A stretch of DNA of 64,000 bases from Sulfitobacter delicatus (GTDB lineage Bacteria > Pseudomonadota > Alphaproteobacteria > Rhodobacterales > Rhodobacteraceae): positions 372,001 through 436,000 of the forward strand of contig NZ_FNBP01000002.1 in NCBI RefSeq assembly GCF_900102535.1, read 5' to 3'. Positions 18,841 through 29,103 of this stretch are shown here, in pieces. A program made the translations under genes and the position numbers. Within the stretch, counting starts at the first letter, position 1; every line of letters starts with the position of its first letter. The notes below the pieces were generated by a model. The model saw nothing but the letters and a program-made list of their open reading frames with translations, was not told the origin of the DNA and searched no databases.

Positions 18841-21015
18841 ATGACCCAAGCCGATTTCCTTGAGGCGCCGTTTCCGCCCGCCACCGATCTGCCCGAGCTG
18901 GACACTTCCGGGCCGGGCCGGTTCTTTAACCGTGAGCTTAGCTGGCTGGATTTCAATTGGCGCGTGCTGGAAGAGGCCGAGAACCCCCGCGTGCCCCTGC
19001 TGGAACGGCTGCGCTTCCTGTCAATCTCGGCCACCAACCTCGATGAGTTCTACACCGTCCGCGTCGCGGGCCTGCGCGAATTGGCCCAAGCGGGCAATAC
19101 CACCGCTGCCGCCGACGGCCTGACGCCCGCCGAGCAACTGGTGCTGATCAACGAAGACGCCCGCAAGCTGATGCTCTCGCAACAGCGCGTGCTGGTGGAC
19201 CTGATGACCGAGATGGATGCGCAGAACATCATGCTGGAGCGCACCGCTGACCTTACCGAGGACGATCTAAAGTACCTCGAAAGCGTCTTCCTCAACCAAG
19301 TCTTCGCCGTACTCTCCCCCCTCGCCATCGACCCGGCACACCCCTTCCCGTTTATCCCCAACACCGGCTACGCGCTGGCGCTGCAACTCGAACGCACCCG
19401 CGACAAACGGCCCCTGCAAGCGCTGCTGCCGATCCCCGGCCAGATCGACCGCTTCGTCTCCCTGCCCGCCCCCGACGGCTGCCTGCGCTACCTGCCGCTC
19501 GAAGACCTGCTGATCATCAACATCCCGAACCTTTTCCCGGGCTACAAACTCAAAGCCCACTTTGAATTCCGCGTGCTGCGCGACAGCGATCTCGAGGTCG
19601 AGGACGAGGCCGAAGACCTTGTGCGCGAGTTCGAAGTCGCCCTGAAACGCCGCCGCCGGGGCGAGGTCGTGCGGCTCACCCATTCCGCCGGGGCACCGGA
19701 AAAGCTGAAGTCCGTGGTCATGCGCGAACTTTGCGTGCGCCCGCAGGACGTGATCGAACTCGACGGCATGCTCGGCATCGCCGACCTGTCGAAACTGGTG
19801 ACAGACGCCCGCCCGGACCTGCTTTGGCCCAGTTTCACCCCCCGCATCCCTGAGCGTGTCAGCGACCACGACGGCGACATGTTCGCCGCGATCCGCCAGA
19901 AAGACATGCTGCTGCACCACCCCTATGAGACCTTCGACATGGTGGTCCGCTTCCTTGCCCAGGCGGCGCGTGATCCTGATGTGGTGGCGATCAAACAGAC
20001 CCTCTACCGCACGTCGCGCGACAGCCCGATTGTCGAAGCGCTTTGCGAAGCCGCCGAGGATGGCAAGTCGGTCACTGCCTTGGTGGAGCTTAAGGCCCGC
20101 TTTGACGAAGCCGCCAACATCCGCCAATCCCGCCGTCTGGAACGCGCCGGCGCGCATGTGGTCTATGGCTTCCTAGACCTCAAAACCCACGCCAAAATCT
20201 CCACCGTGGTGCGCCGCGAAGGCGACCAACTGGTCACCTATACCCACTACGGCACCGGCAACTATCACCCGATCACGGCGCGCATCTATACTGACCTCTC
20301 GCTCTTTACCTGCGACCAGAACCTTGGCCGCGACGCCACCAAAGTCTTTAACTTCCTCTCCGGCTACGCCCCGCCCGAGAAGCTCGACAATCTCGCCATT
20401 TCCCCCATCACCCTCAAGCCGCGCTTGCTGGAGTTGATCGCAGCCGAAGCGGACCATGCCCGCAACGGCAAACCGGCGGCGATCTGGGCCAAGATGAACG
20501 CGCTGATCGACGCCGAGGTGATCGACGCGCTCTACGCCGCCAGCCAAGCAGGCGTGGAGATCAGCCTCGTGATCCGCGGCATCTGCGGGCTGCGCCCGGG
20601 CGTCATAGGCCTGTCGGACAACATCCGCGTCAAATCCATCATCGGGCGGTTTTTGGAACACAGCCGCATCGTCTGTTTCGGCAATGGCCACGGGCTGCCG
20701 CATAAAAAAGCGCGGGTTTTCATGTCCTCCGCCGATTGGATGGGCCGCAACCTGAACCGCCGGGTCGAGACACTGGTCGAGATCGAAAACCCCACCGTAA
20801 AGGCCCAGATCACCAGCCAAGTCATGGCCGCGAACCTTGCCGATGTGGCGCAAAGCTGGGTCATGGGGCCGGAGGGAAAATTCACCCGCCCCGCCGTGCC
20901 CGAGGGCACATTCGCCTTTAACTGCCACCGCTTTTTCATGGAAAACCCGTCACTTTCCGGGCGCGGCAGCGCGGGGGCGTCGGATGTGCCCAAGCTGACC
21001 CATACCGAGGATTGA
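18841..21015 (+). CDS. ppk1: Polyphosphate kinase 1
   Basis: A 724-residue enzyme that builds inorganic polyphosphate from ATP. The N-domain starts FFNRELSWLDFNWRVLEEA, a family hallmark. The autophosphorylated histidine is in THAKIS at about residue 450, followed by YTHYGTGNYHP, and the second phospholipase-D-like motif is HKKARVFMSSADWMGRNLNRRVE. Length is typical. It precedes the exopolyphosphatase gene, so the polymer is made and broken down from one locus. A promoter is likely in the 64-base gap before it. Confidence 0.96.
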   Translation: MTQADFLEAPFPPATDLPELDTSGPGRFFNRELSWLDFNWRVLEEAENPRVPLLERLRFLSISATNLDEFYTVRVAGLRELAQAGNTTAAADGLTPAEQLVLINEDARKLMLSQQRVLVDLMTEMDAQNIMLERTADLTEDDLKYLESVFLNQVFAVLSPLAIDPAHPFPFIPNTGYALALQLERTRDKRPLQALLPIPGQIDRFVSLPAPDGCLRYLPLEDLLIINIPNLFPGYKLKAHFEFRVLRDSDLEVEDEAEDLVREFEVALKRRRRGEVVRLTHSAGAPEKLKSVVMRELCVRPQDVIELDGMLGIADLSKLVTDARPDLLWPSFTPRIPERVSDHDGDMFAAIRQKDMLLHHPYETFDMVVRFLAQAARDPDVVAIKQTLYRTSRDSPIVEALCEAAEDGKSVTALVELKARFDEAANIRQSRRLERAGAHVVYGFLDLKTHAKISTVVRREGDQLVTYTHYGTGNYHPITARIYTDLSLFTCDQNLGRDATKVFNFLSGYAPPEKLDNLAISPITLKPRLLELIAAEADHARNGKPAAIWAKMNALIDAEVIDALYAASQAGVEISLVIRGICGLRPGVIGLSDNIRVKSIIGRFLEHSRIVCFGNGHGLPHKKARVFMSSADWMGRNLNRRVETLVEIENPTVKAQITSQVMAANLADVAQSWVMGPEGKFTRPAVPEGTFAFNCHRFFMENPSLSGRGSAGASDVPKLTHTED

Positions 21016-21099
21016 GCGCGGAACGGGGGCGTTAGCAATTGACCTCCCCGCCCCCCTGCGCCAAATATCTTTGCAAACGGATGGCCCGCAGGAGCATTG

Positions 21100-22698
21100 A
21101 TGGCAGACCAGACCGACCCTTCCCGAGCGCCCGCCGTCCCTGAAACCGGCGTGGCGGAGCTGGGGCTTTTCGGCAAACCACTGTTCGAAGACCCTGGCGC
21201 CCGGGCGCTGGCCCGCGTGGGCGTGGTGGATGTGGGCTCGAACTCCGTCCGCCTCGTGGTCTTTGACGGCGCGGCGCGCTCGCCGGCCTATTTCTACAAC
21301 GAAAAGATCATGTGCGCCCTCGGCGCGGGGATGGCCGAAACCGGGCATCTCTCGCCCGAAGGCCGCCTCCGCGCGCTCTCGGCCCTGCGCCGCTTCAGCA
21401 AGCTTGCCGATGGCATGGGTCTGTCGGAGCTTACCGTCGTTGCCACCGCCGCCGTGCGCGATGCCAAGGACGGGCGCGAATTCTGCGCCGATGTGCTGCG
21501 TGAAACCGGCCTGCGCATCTGGGTCATCGACGGCGAAGAAGAGGCCCGGCTTTCTGCCCAAGGCGTGCTCTTGGGCTGGCCCGGTGCCTACGGTCTGGTC
21601 TGCGACATCGGCGGCTCTTCGATGGAATTGGCGGAAATCTCCGGCGGGCGTGTCGGCAAACGCGTCACCTCGCAGCTTGGCCCGCTGAAACTGCGTGACC
21701 TCAAGGGCGGAGCCAAAGGCCGCAAAGACCACATCAAAGAGGTGATGAACAGCCTGCACGAAACGATGGGCAGCCAGCGTGACCGGCTGTTCCTCGTCGG
21801 CGGTTCATGGCGGGCGATTGCGCGGATCGACATGTACCGCCGCGGCTACCCGCTGCACGTGCTGCACGAATACCGCATGACCGTGACCTCGGTGCGCGAG
21901 ACGGTCAAATTCATCCAAGAAAGCGACCTGAAAGAGCTGAAAGCGGCCTGCAACGTCTCCTCCAGCCGGATGTCGCTGGTGCCCTATGCGGCGGAGGTGC
22001 TGAGCCGTCTGGTCAAAACCTTCCGCCCCAAAGATATCGCCATTTCCAGCTATGGCATCCGCGAAGGCATGCTTTACGAGCAAATGCCCCAACGCCTGCG
22101 CGACCGCGATCCGCTGATCGAAGCCTGCTATTTCGCCGAAGCCAAAGACGCCCGTATGCCCGGCTTCGGCAAGGTGCTCTATAACTTCATCCTGCCGCTC
22201 TACCGTTCGGCCCCGCACGCCCGCAAACGCCTGGTCAAAGCCGCCTGTCTGCTGCACGACGTCAGCTGGCGCGCGCATCCCGACTACAGGGCTGAGACCT
22301 GTTTCGACAATGCCACTCGCGCGAACTTGGGCGGGCTGAAACACGCCGAACGCATCTATCTGGGCCTCGCCCTGCTACACCGCTACTCCAACAAACGCGA
22401 GAACACGCGGTTTGAAGACCTCTATGAGATGGTCGACGAACAGACCCGGCTTGAGGCGGAAATTCTCGGCAAAGCCATGCGCTTTGGCGCGATGCTGTGG
22501 ATGGACAAGAACGAACAGCGCGGCGAATTGCGCTGGTTCCCCAAGAAAAAGCAGCTGGAGCTGTGGCTTACGCCCGACATGGTACCGCTCTTTGGCGAGG
22601 TGGCAGAGGCGCGGCTGAACTCTCTGGCGAACTCGCTGGAGGCCGAGGTGCATGTGCGCACCGGCAAGCGACCGCCCGCGGCAAAGCCCGAAGCTTAA
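21100..22698 (+). CDS. ppx: Exopolyphosphatase / Ppx-GppA family
   Basis: A 532-residue enzyme of the Ppx/GppA family, which releases phosphate from the ends of polyphosphate and may also act on pppGpp. The ASKHA phosphate-1 motif is VGVVDVGSNSVRLVVFDG and the phosphate-2 motif is CDIGGSSMELAEI. The C-terminal half holds a helical HD-type domain (LLHDVSWRAHPDYR). The ATG at 21100 follows AGGAG. It lies 84 bases after ppk1. Its stop interlocks with that of the convergent secreted-protein gene in TTAA (22695-22698). Confidence 0.94.
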   Translation: MADQTDPSRAPAVPETGVAELGLFGKPLFEDPGARALARVGVVDVGSNSVRLVVFDGAARSPAYFYNEKIMCALGAGMAETGHLSPEGRLRALSALRRFSKLADGMGLSELTVVATAAVRDAKDGREFCADVLRETGLRIWVIDGEEEARLSAQGVLLGWPGAYGLVCDIGGSSMELAEISGGRVGKRVTSQLGPLKLRDLKGGAKGRKDHIKEVMNSLHETMGSQRDRLFLVGGSWRAIARIDMYRRGYPLHVLHEYRMTVTSVRETVKFIQESDLKELKAACNVSSSRMSLVPYAAEVLSRLVKTFRPKDIAISSYGIREGMLYEQMPQRLRDRDPLIEACYFAEAKDARMPGFGKVLYNFILPLYRSAPHARKRLVKAACLLHDVSWRAHPDYRAETCFDNATRANLGGLKHAERIYLGLALLHRYSNKRENTRFEDLYEMVDEQTRLEAEILGKAMRFGAMLWMDKNEQRGELRWFPKKKQLELWLTPDMVPLFGEVAEARLNSLANSLEAEVHVRTGKRPPAAKPEA

Positions 22699-23072
22699 AG
22701 GTCGATCTGCGGCTCAGGCTCGGTGGGAGTCTCAGGCGGCATCATCGGATGATCGGGCTTGCGGCGGATGATGATATCGCCATTGGGCTGCATCTCAGGC
22801 GCCTGATAAGCGTTCCAATCCTCGACGTCGTCCAAAAGCTCGGTCAGCTTCGGCCCCATCTCGCGGGCAAAGTCCCGCAGCGCAGGGCGCATGGCTTCGG
22901 TAAAGCCTTCGAACCCTTCCATGACCGGGCCCATCTCTTCCATGATCCCGTCCATGAACATCTGCGCGCCCTGCTCCATCAAGCCAAGGCCGCGTCCTTC
23001 GGTGTCATCCTGTGCGAGCGCCGAAACCGGCAGCAGCGTGCACAGGGCAATGAGGGGCATAAAACGTGTCAT
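22695..23072 (-). CDS. Hypothetical secreted protein, Met- and Pro-rich
   Basis: A 125-residue exported protein without a domain I recognise. A signal peptide runs to about residue 20 (MTRFMPLIALCTLLPVSALAQ). The mature part is rich in methionine and acidic residues (MEQGAQMFMDGIMEEMGPVMEGFEGF), probably helical, then has a Pro-rich tail. It is convergent with ppx, sharing the bases TTAA. Similar small proteins are common in Rhodobacterales; their role is not known to me. Confidence 0.7.
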   Translation of the reverse strand: MTRFMPLIALCTLLPVSALAQDDTEGRGLGLMEQGAQMFMDGIMEEMGPVMEGFEGFTEAMRPALRDFAREMGPKLTELLDDVEDWNAYQAPEMQPNGDIIIRRKPDHPMMPPETPTEPEPQIDL

Positions 23073-23138
23073 GCCCTTGATGTAGGAAGCCGCTCAGCGT
23101 TGTCGAGTTTTCTGCGCAAGATTTAGGCGCGCGCCCGC

Positions 23139-24140
23139 CTAGAGATCGACGTCCAACGTCACCGGGAAGTGGTCCGACGCGGTCAGCAAGGCATCGCGCA
23201 ACCCCGTATTCCCCCAACATTCCGGATCGTCCATCGGGTGCCAGATCCGCCAGCTTGCCGCTCGTTCGCAAAATTCCGGCGTCACCATGATGTAATCCAG
23301 AAGCGCCTGCAGATAGCGCTTCTCGGGCCGTATCCAGAACCGTGCAGAGCTTGGCGCAGCGCCCAAACGGCGGCTCAGCGCCTGTTTCGCATGGGGGTCA
23401 AAAAGCGCGCCGTTGCCCTCCCCCAATACGATCTCGACCGAGGAGCGGCCAAAGAGGTCCTCAAACTCGTCCAACCCCGGCCCGTCGTTCATATCGCCCA
23501 TGACCATTACCGGCTGCCCTGCCGCGATCAGCATATCGATGCGCCGCCGCAACCAAATCGCCTGCGCCAACTGCTTGCGCCGATTGGCGATGGCAAGGCG
23601 CAGCACATCCGCGTCGGACTTCGCCCCATGCGGCGCTTTCGATTTCAAATGCGCGCCGATCATTTGGAAGGCAAAGCCGCTTTGCGTCACAACCTCCAAC
23701 TCCAGCGGCGGTTTGGAAAAGACGACCTGATCCTCTGTGGCATCCACGTCCAGATCGATCCGTAGCGTGCGGTCAAATCGCGGTGCCTCTGCCGAGGCTT
23801 GCGGCACATGGCGCGCGGTCAGCCTTTCGGGGTCATAGAGCAGAGCAATCTCCTGCTGCGTGTCATTGGAGAATCCCATGACCGCGCCGCAAGCCCGCAG
23901 GCCGAACCGTTTTGCGAAATTCTCTAGGGCTAGCACGGTAGACTGCCGCCGCCCATGGTTCGGCGCCTCAATCACCATGATCGCATCTGCGTCCAGCGCC
24001 GTGAAAACCCGCCCCAAAGCCGCCGTTTGCTCCGCCCGCGTCACCTGATACCGCGCTGACCAGCCGCCATCGTCGTACAGCTGATTGTCGTCGTCAAACA
24101 GGCTCGCGAACCATTCGACATTGTAAGTCGCAAAGCGCAT
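23139..24140 (-). CDS. Endonuclease/exonuclease/phosphatase-fold hydrolase
   Basis: A 333-residue protein of the EEP superfamily (DNase I-like metal-dependent phosphoesterases). Landmarks in order are FATYNVEWF at the start, VIEAPN, IGAHLKSKAP, VMGDMNDGPG near residue 220 and SDHFPVTLDV at the end, together making the active site. No signal peptide is seen, so it acts in the cytoplasm. The ATG at 24140 shares one base with the stop of the DjlA-like gene (TGATG), so the two are translationally coupled. Substrate (nucleic acid, lipid or nucleotide) cannot be told. Confidence 0.87.
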   Translation of the reverse strand: MRFATYNVEWFASLFDDDNQLYDDGGWSARYQVTRAEQTAALGRVFTALDADAIMVIEAPNHGRRQSTVLALENFAKRFGLRACGAVMGFSNDTQQEIALLYDPERLTARHVPQASAEAPRFDRTLRIDLDVDATEDQVVFSKPPLELEVVTQSGFAFQMIGAHLKSKAPHGAKSDADVLRLAIANRRKQLAQAIWLRRRIDMLIAAGQPVMVMGDMNDGPGLDEFEDLFGRSSVEIVLGEGNGALFDPHAKQALSRRLGAAPSSARFWIRPEKRYLQALLDYIMVTPEFCERAASWRIWHPMDDPECWGNTGLRDALLTASDHFPVTLDVDL

Positions 24141-24820
24141 CAGGCGTGTTTGCCCGAGATCGTCTCCCACGCGCGGTTAATGTCGATCATGCGCTTCTCG
24201 GCCATCTTAATCGCCTCTTCCGGCAATCCCCGTGCCACCAGCGCATCGGGATGGTTTTCCCGCACCAAGCGCCGCCACGCCTTGCGCGCCTCTTCTAACG
24301 TGGCATTCGGCCCGATGCCCAGAACCGTGCGTGGCAGGGGCGAACTGTCCGGCACGAAACGCGCTTTGAGCGAGGCGAACTCTTCCTCATCCATCCGAAA
24401 GATCGCGGCCACATCCTCCAGAAAGGCATTCTCATTCGGGTGATACGTCCCATCCGCCATAGCGATGTGGAACAGCCCCTCCATCAGATCGTGCAGCATC
24501 TCGGGCTGGTCATCGAACATCGTGGCAATGCGCCGGGCGTATTCCTCAAACCCCGCTACGTCTTGCCGTGCGAGGTTGAACACCCGCGCCGCGCCATCCT
24601 GATCGCCTTCGGCAATCTGGAACACCTCGCGAAAGGCCGTCACCTCGTCGCGGGTCACCAGCCCATCGGCCTTGGCCATCTTGGCCCCAAGCGCGATCAC
24701 CGCGATGGTAAAGGCCACCGACCGCTCCGGCGGGCTGCGCAGACGGTCAAAGACAGCCGACAGCCCCTCGCCCGCGGTGAGGGCCGACAAAGCCTCGGTA
24801 ATACGTGTCCAGATCGACAT
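24140..24820 (-). CDS. DjlA-like protein: TerB domain plus J domain
   Basis: A 226-residue protein with an N-terminal TerB-like helical domain (about residues 30-150, IAVIALGAKMAKADGLVTRDEV) and a C-terminal J domain containing the HPD tripeptide (RENHPDAL), which stimulates DnaK ATPase. This two-part layout matches DjlA, but the N-terminal membrane anchor of E. coli DjlA is absent, so it is probably soluble. It is coupled to the EEP hydrolase gene by a one-base stop/start overlap. The client is unknown. Confidence 0.88.
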   Translation of the reverse strand: MSIWTRITEALSALTAGEGLSAVFDRLRSPPERSVAFTIAVIALGAKMAKADGLVTRDEVTAFREVFQIAEGDQDGAARVFNLARQDVAGFEEYARRIATMFDDQPEMLHDLMEGLFHIAMADGTYHPNENAFLEDVAAIFRMDEEEFASLKARFVPDSSPLPRTVLGIGPNATLEEARKAWRRLVRENHPDALVARGLPEEAIKMAEKRMIDINRAWETISGKHA

Positions 24821-24873
24821 GGGCGTGCCCTTCGGTGGTGACCCCCCAATCCTAGCCCGCGTGGCGGTGAAAG

Positions 24874-25362
24874 TCAGGGTGCGCCAAGTATTTTCTGCAT
24901 GAGGATAAGGTCAAGCCATTGATCCCGCTTGCGCCCAACCTCTGGCATGCGTCCGACCTGAGCAAAGCCCAGCTTTTCATGGAAAGCCACCGCGCCGGGG
25001 TTGGCGCTGCTGATCGCTGCAACCATCACATGATGCCCCTGCGCCGCCGCCCCATCCATCGCCCGCGTCATCAAGCCGCGGCCCAGCCCCTGCCCCTGTG
25101 CCGCTCCCGAGAGCACGATGCTATGCTCCACCGTCGCGGCATAGCCCGGCCCGCCGCGAAAGCTGCCGAAGGTGACAAAGCCCGCGAGTTGCCCCGCGAC
25201 CTCGGCAACCCAAAAGACGCCCGCGCGGGCGTCGATCAGCGCGGCGATGTCATCCGCGCTTTTCTCTTCCGTGGTGAAGGTTGCGAGGCTGTCGCGGATC
25301 ATACCGTTCCACAGCCCCGCCACAGCCGCCGCGTCGCTGCGCTCAGCCGCGCGCAGAGTCAT
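24874..25362 (-). CDS. GNAT acetyltransferase, phosphinothricin-type
   Basis: A 162-residue acetyl-CoA-dependent N-acetyltransferase. The region NGMIRDSLATFTTEEKS resembles the start of the Pat/Bar and MnaT branch, which acetylates phosphinothricin, methionine sulfoximine or methionine sulfone. The acetyl-CoA loop is AAQGQGLGRGLM, with a normal ending ANPGAVAFHEKLGFAQVGRM. The ATG at 25362 (MTLRAAERSD) fits the family start; the Shine-Dalgarno is weak. It is 46 bases downstream of scpA on the same strand. The true substrate is uncertain. Confidence 0.85.
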   Translation of the reverse strand: MTLRAAERSDAAAVAGLWNGMIRDSLATFTTEEKSADDIAALIDARAGVFWVAEVAGQLAGFVTFGSFRGGPGYAATVEHSIVLSGAAQGQGLGRGLMTRAMDGAAAQGHHVMVAAISSANPGAVAFHEKLGFAQVGRMPEVGRKRDQWLDLILMQKILGAP

Positions 25363-25408
25363 GCCGCCATCCGCTCCCCGCCCCGGAGGGCGAGGAGCCT
25401 GCCACCGT

Positions 25409-27550
25409 TCACTTGCGTGTCTCACGGATCAGTTTGAGAATATCCTGCGCCGCCGAGGGGATATTCGTGCCGGGACCAAAGATCGCCTTTACGCCTGCAT
25501 CCTGCAGGAACTTGTAATCCTGCTGCGGGATCACACCCCCACAGATCACCAGAATATCCTCAGCACCCGCATCCTTCAGCGCCTGAATAAGCTGCGGCGC
25601 CAATGTCTTATGCCCCGCCGCTTGGCTGGAGATGCCGATCACATGCACGTCGTTATCGACCGCGTCCTGCGCGGCCTCGGCGGGCGTCTGGAACAACGGC
25701 CCCACGTCCACGTCAAAGCCGATATCGGCAAAGGCCGTGGCGATCACCTTGGCGCCCCGGTCGTGCCCGTCCTGACCCATTTTGACCACCAGCATACGCG
25801 GACGGCGGCCCTCGGCTTCGGCAAACTCGTTGACCGATTTCTGAATGTCGGCAAAGCCCGCGTCGCCCTCATAGGCCGCGCCATAGACGCCCGAGAGCGT
25901 CTTGACCTCGGCCCGGTGCCGCCCGAATTGTTTTTCCATCGCCATGCTGATTTCCCCCACTGTGGCGCGTGCGCGTGCGGCTTCGACCGCCGCGTCGAGC
26001 AGATTGCCGCCCTCGGCCGCCCGCCGTGTCAGTTCCGCCAAGGCGGCGGTGCAGGCGTCTTCGTCCCGCTCGGCTCGGATGCGCTCCAAACGCGCCACCT
26101 GACCGGCCCGAACTTTGACGTTGTCGACGTCGAGAATGTCGATCGGCTCTTCCTTGTCACGGCGATATTTGTTCACCCCAACAATGACCTCGGTGCCCCG
26201 GTCGATGCCCGCCTGACGCTGCGCGGCGGCTTCTTCGATGCGCAGCTTCGGCATGCCGGAGGCCACGGCCTTGGTCATGCCGCCCATCTCTTCGACTTCC
26301 TCGATCAACTCCCATGCGGCTTCGGCCAGATCGGCGGTCAGCTTCTCGACATAGTAAGAACCCGCCAGAGGATCGACGACATTGGTGATGCCGGTCTCCT
26401 CTTGCAGGATCAGCTGGGTGTTTCGGGCGATGCGCGCCGAATGTTCCGTCGGCAGGCCGATGGCTTCGTCCAGCGAGTTGGTGTGCAGCGACTGGGTGCC
26501 GCCCAAGACCGCCGAGAGTGCCTCGTAAGCGGTGCGCACGACGTTGTTGTAAGGGTCTTGTTCGGCGAGGCTTACACCGGAGGTCTGGCAATGTGTCCGC
26601 AGCATCGAGGACTTGGGGTTCTTCGGCTTAAATTCTTCCATCACCCGCGACCACAAGAGACGCGCGGCGCGCAATTTGGCGGCCTCCATGAAGAAGTTCA
26701 TGCCGATGGCAAAGAAGAACGACAGCCGCGGCGCAAAGCGGTCCACATCCATGCCCGCAGCAATTGCCGTGCGCACATATTCGCGCCCGTCCGCGATAGT
26801 GAAGGCCAGCTCCTGCACGAGGTTCGCGCCGGCCTCTTGCATGTGATAGCCCGAGATCGAAATCGAGTTGAACTTCGGCATATGGTCCGAGGTATATTCG
26901 ATGATATCCCCGATGATCCGCATCGACGGTTCCGGCGGATAGACATAGGTGTTGCGCACCATGAATTCCTTGAGGATGTCGTTCTGGATCGTGCCCGAAA
27001 GCTTGGCCCGGTCGTGGCCCTGCTCTTCGCCCGCCACGATGAAGCTGGCGAGGATCGGGATCACCGCGCCGTTCATCGTCATCGAAACCGAGACCTGATC
27101 GAGCGGGATGCCGTCGAAGAGGATTTTCATATCCTCGACCGAGTCGATCGCCACACCAGCCTTGCCGACATCGCCCTCAACCCGCGGGTGGTCGCTGTCA
27201 TAGCCCCGGTGCGTCGCCAGATCGAAGGCAACCGAAACCCCCTGCTGCCCGGCGGCCAAAGCGCGACGATAAAAGGCGTTGGATTCCTCGGCCGTGGAAA
27301 ACCCCGCATATTGCCGGATCGTCCAAGGCCGCCCCGCATACATCGTGGCCTTCACGCCCCGCGTAAAAGGCGCCTCGCCCGGAATGCTGCCCAGATGCTC
27401 CAGCCCATCCACATCGTCAGCGGTATAAAGCGGCTGGACGTCGATCCCCTCCAGCGTCTTCCACGTCAGATCGTCGAGGCTGCGCCCGCGCAATTCGCCG
27501 GTGGCCAGATCACGCCAGCGGGCTTTGGCGTCCTTGTTCTCGGATGTCAT
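25409..27550 (-). CDS. scpA: Methylmalonyl-CoA mutase
   Basis: A 713-residue single-chain B12 enzyme converting methylmalonyl-CoA to succinyl-CoA. The substrate TIM barrel is at the N-terminal side ([33 protein letters not shown]), and the C-terminal cobalamin domain carries [11 protein letters not shown], the DxHxxG motif whose histidine binds cobalt. Length matches the single-chain form. The ATG at 27550 has AAGGA seven bases upstream, while the ATG at 27556 is too close to it. With pccA and pccB in this window it completes propionyl-CoA assimilation; in Rhodobacterales it also serves the ethylmalonyl-CoA pathway. Its start is overlapped by the sulfotransferase-like gene. Confidence 0.95.
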   Translation of the reverse strand: MTSENKDAKARWRDLATGELRGRSLDDLTWKTLEGIDVQPLYTADDVDGLEHLGSIPGEAPFTRGVKATMYAGRPWTIRQYAGFSTAEESNAFYRRALAAGQQGVSVAFDLATHRGYDSDHPRVEGDVGKAGVAIDSVEDMKILFDGIPLDQVSVSMTMNGAVIPILASFIVAGEEQGHDRAKLSGTIQNDILKEFMVRNTYVYPPEPSMRIIGDIIEYTSDHMPKFNSISISGYHMQEAGANLVQELAFTIADGREYVRTAIAAGMDVDRFAPRLSFFFAIGMNFFMEAAKLRAARLLWSRVMEEFKPKNPKSSMLRTHCQTSGVSLAEQDPYNNVVRTAYEALSAVLGGTQSLHTNSLDEAIGLPTEHSARIARNTQLILQEETGITNVVDPLAGSYYVEKLTADLAEAAWELIEEVEEMGGMTKAVASGMPKLRIEEAAAQRQAGIDRGTEVIVGVNKYRRDKEEPIDILDVDNVKVRAGQVARLERIRAERDEDACTAALAELTRRAAEGGNLLDAAVEAARARATVGEISMAMEKQFGRHRAEVKTLSGVYGAAYEGDAGFADIQKSVNEFAEAEGRRPRMLVVKMGQDGHDRGAKVIATAFADIGFDVDVGPLFQTPAEAAQDAVDNDVHVIGISSQAAGHKTLAPQLIQALKDAGAEDILVICGGVIPQQDYKFLQDAGVKAIFGPGTNIPSAAQDILKLIRETRK

Positions 27551-28451
27551 ATGCATGTCCTTCTCTCATGGCGCCGGGCGGCAGGCTTGGGCCTGCTCTT
27601 CTCCGGCTGGGGTCCTCTGTCAAAGTGGCCAGACCATCGGCCCCGGCGGCGAGCCAGAACTGATCGTCGGCATAGCGTTCGCGCAGGGCTGCTGCCTGCG
27701 CCGCATCAAACGGCTGCCAACGCCCGGCGGATGTTGGCAGCAACGCGGGGTCTTCGCCCCGTTCGTTCAGTGTGTCGCGCAGGGCGCTGAGGTCCGGCGC
27801 ACGGTTCAGCCACTGCGCCTTGCCCATGGGGGCTGTCTGATCCGTGCAGGCAGTAAAAAGCGCATCGGAGCGGCCCGCGAATTGCTCAAAAGGAGTGATC
27901 CTGATCTCGGCCTCCGGCAAGGCACAGGCCAGATCGGTCACCACATCGCGCCAAGACCGCGGGTTCTGCGCAATGGCCTCGCGGGTCTGCGCGCTCGGCA
28001 CCGGATGCCCGCGCCCCACGGTATAAGCCGCCGCCGACGCCCACCACAGGTCCGGCGCCCGCACGCTCAGCACCACGCGTTTGATCCGCCCACCAAAGGC
28101 GCTGCCGATGCGGGCCATACGTTCGCCAATCGCCGGATACAACGCCGCGTGCCGCAAACACTGCCGGGCGCTGCCGATCATATTCTCATCGCTGATAAGC
28201 AACTGGCTCAGCCCCTGAGCGCGACACTGCGCCACCTGCATCTGCACCCGCCCCTCGGCCCGGCGCACCGGGTCGCGCCCCCGTGCCACGGCTGGCCCCG
28301 GAAACAAGCCGGGAAAGACCGACTGCCGCACCCGCGTGGGGCCCCAAAAGCCGATACCGCGCGCGCTCAGCTCCGCGTGGTTGTAGCGCAGGTAGCGCTG
28401 AAAACTGGTGGTGCCGCTGCGATGGGCCCCGATGTGAAGAATGACGTCCAT
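27510..28451 (-). CDS. Sulfotransferase-like P-loop protein
   Basis: A 313-residue protein starting [21 protein letters not shown], which matches the 5'-phosphosulfate-binding loop of PAPS-dependent sulfotransferases (GxxRSGTT). The later [19 protein letters not shown] fits the 3'-phosphate-binding segment. The rest is divergent, so acceptor and even activity are uncertain; such genes in Rhodobacterales often modify surface glycans. The ATG at 28451 is chosen because the P-loop strand should be near the N-terminus. The gene overlaps the start of scpA by 41 bases, suggesting co-transcription without an obvious biochemical link. Confidence 0.75.
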   Translation of the reverse strand: MDVILHIGAHRSGTTSFQRYLRYNHAELSARGIGFWGPTRVRQSVFPGLFPGPAVARGRDPVRRAEGRVQMQVAQCRAQGLSQLLISDENMIGSARQCLRHAALYPAIGERMARIGSAFGGRIKRVVLSVRAPDLWWASAAAYTVGRGHPVPSAQTREAIAQNPRSWRDVVTDLACALPEAEIRITPFEQFAGRSDALFTACTDQTAPMGKAQWLNRAPDLSALRDTLNERGEDPALLPTSAGRWQPFDAAQAAALRERYADDQFWLAAGADGLATLTEDPSRRRAGPSLPPGAMREGHAYDIREQGRQSPLA

Positions 28452-28619
28452 GATGGCGCGGCCCAATGCTGGCAGAACGGCCGCCCCGACCGGCCATGAC
28501 GCAGGGAACACCGACGTCATGGGCCAAAATGCCTTGCAATGGGATTAATCCCCCCCTGCGGCGCTTTGACCTTCGCAAACGCGGGCCGAGCGCCTATATC
28601 TGAGGGGACAGGAGCATTA

Positions 28620-29081
28620 ATGAAACGTCTTATCTCACTTGTTTTTGCAGGATTTATCGCCGCTACGGCCAGCGCCCAAAGCGCGGATGTACCGGCAGAA
28701 GACCCGCTGTTCTTGCCCGCTGATATGGCAGATTTGAGCGAATTCCAGTGGAAAAAGCGACCCGTTTTGGTCTTTGCCAACTCGGAAAACGACCCCGCCT
28801 TCGTGTCGCAAATGGAATATCTGCAAGACCGCGAGGACGAATTACGCCTGCGCGATGTCATCGTGCTGACCGACACAGACCCCGCCGCGCGCAGCCCGCT
28901 GAGGCTGCGCATGCGGCCGCGTGGCTTTATGCTGGTGCTGGTCGACAAGGAAGGCGGCATCGAGCTGCGCAAACCCTTCCCATGGGACGTGCGCGAGATC
29001 ACCCGCAGCATCGACAAGATGCCATTGCGCCAGCGGGAGATTAGAGAACGCAAAGCGAACGATAGTCCTCTACTAGAATGA
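28620..29081 (+). CDS. DUF4174 family secreted protein
   Basis: A 153-residue exported protein. Residues 1-19 are a signal peptide ending ASA, and the mature part (LSEFQWKKRPVLVFANSENDPAFVSQM, then RPRGFMLVLVDKEGGIELRKPFPWDVREI) matches the DUF4174 domain, which looks thioredoxin-like but lacks a CxxC pair. GGAG precedes the ATG. It is divergent from the sulfotransferase-like gene and convergent with the mrr gene, 22 bases away. Function unknown. Confidence 0.82.
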   Translation: MKRLISLVFAGFIAATASAQSADVPAEDPLFLPADMADLSEFQWKKRPVLVFANSENDPAFVSQMEYLQDREDELRLRDVIVLTDTDPAARSPLRLRMRPRGFMLVLVDKEGGIELRKPFPWDVREITRSIDKMPLRQREIRERKANDSPLLE

Positions 29082-29103
29082 GACCCTATATTCGCTGCAA
29101 TTC

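Noticed and set aside
25172-27790. 872-codon plus-strand frame
   Set aside because: Entirely antisense to scpA; long antisense frames are expected in high-G+C genes. The minus strand carries the B12 and substrate motifs.
28530-28580. CTTGCAAT and TTCGCAAA as PccR boxes ahead of the sulfotransferase-scpA pair
   Set aside because: Single imperfect half-sites 39 bases apart, without the tandem layout seen at pccB and pccR; too weak to call.
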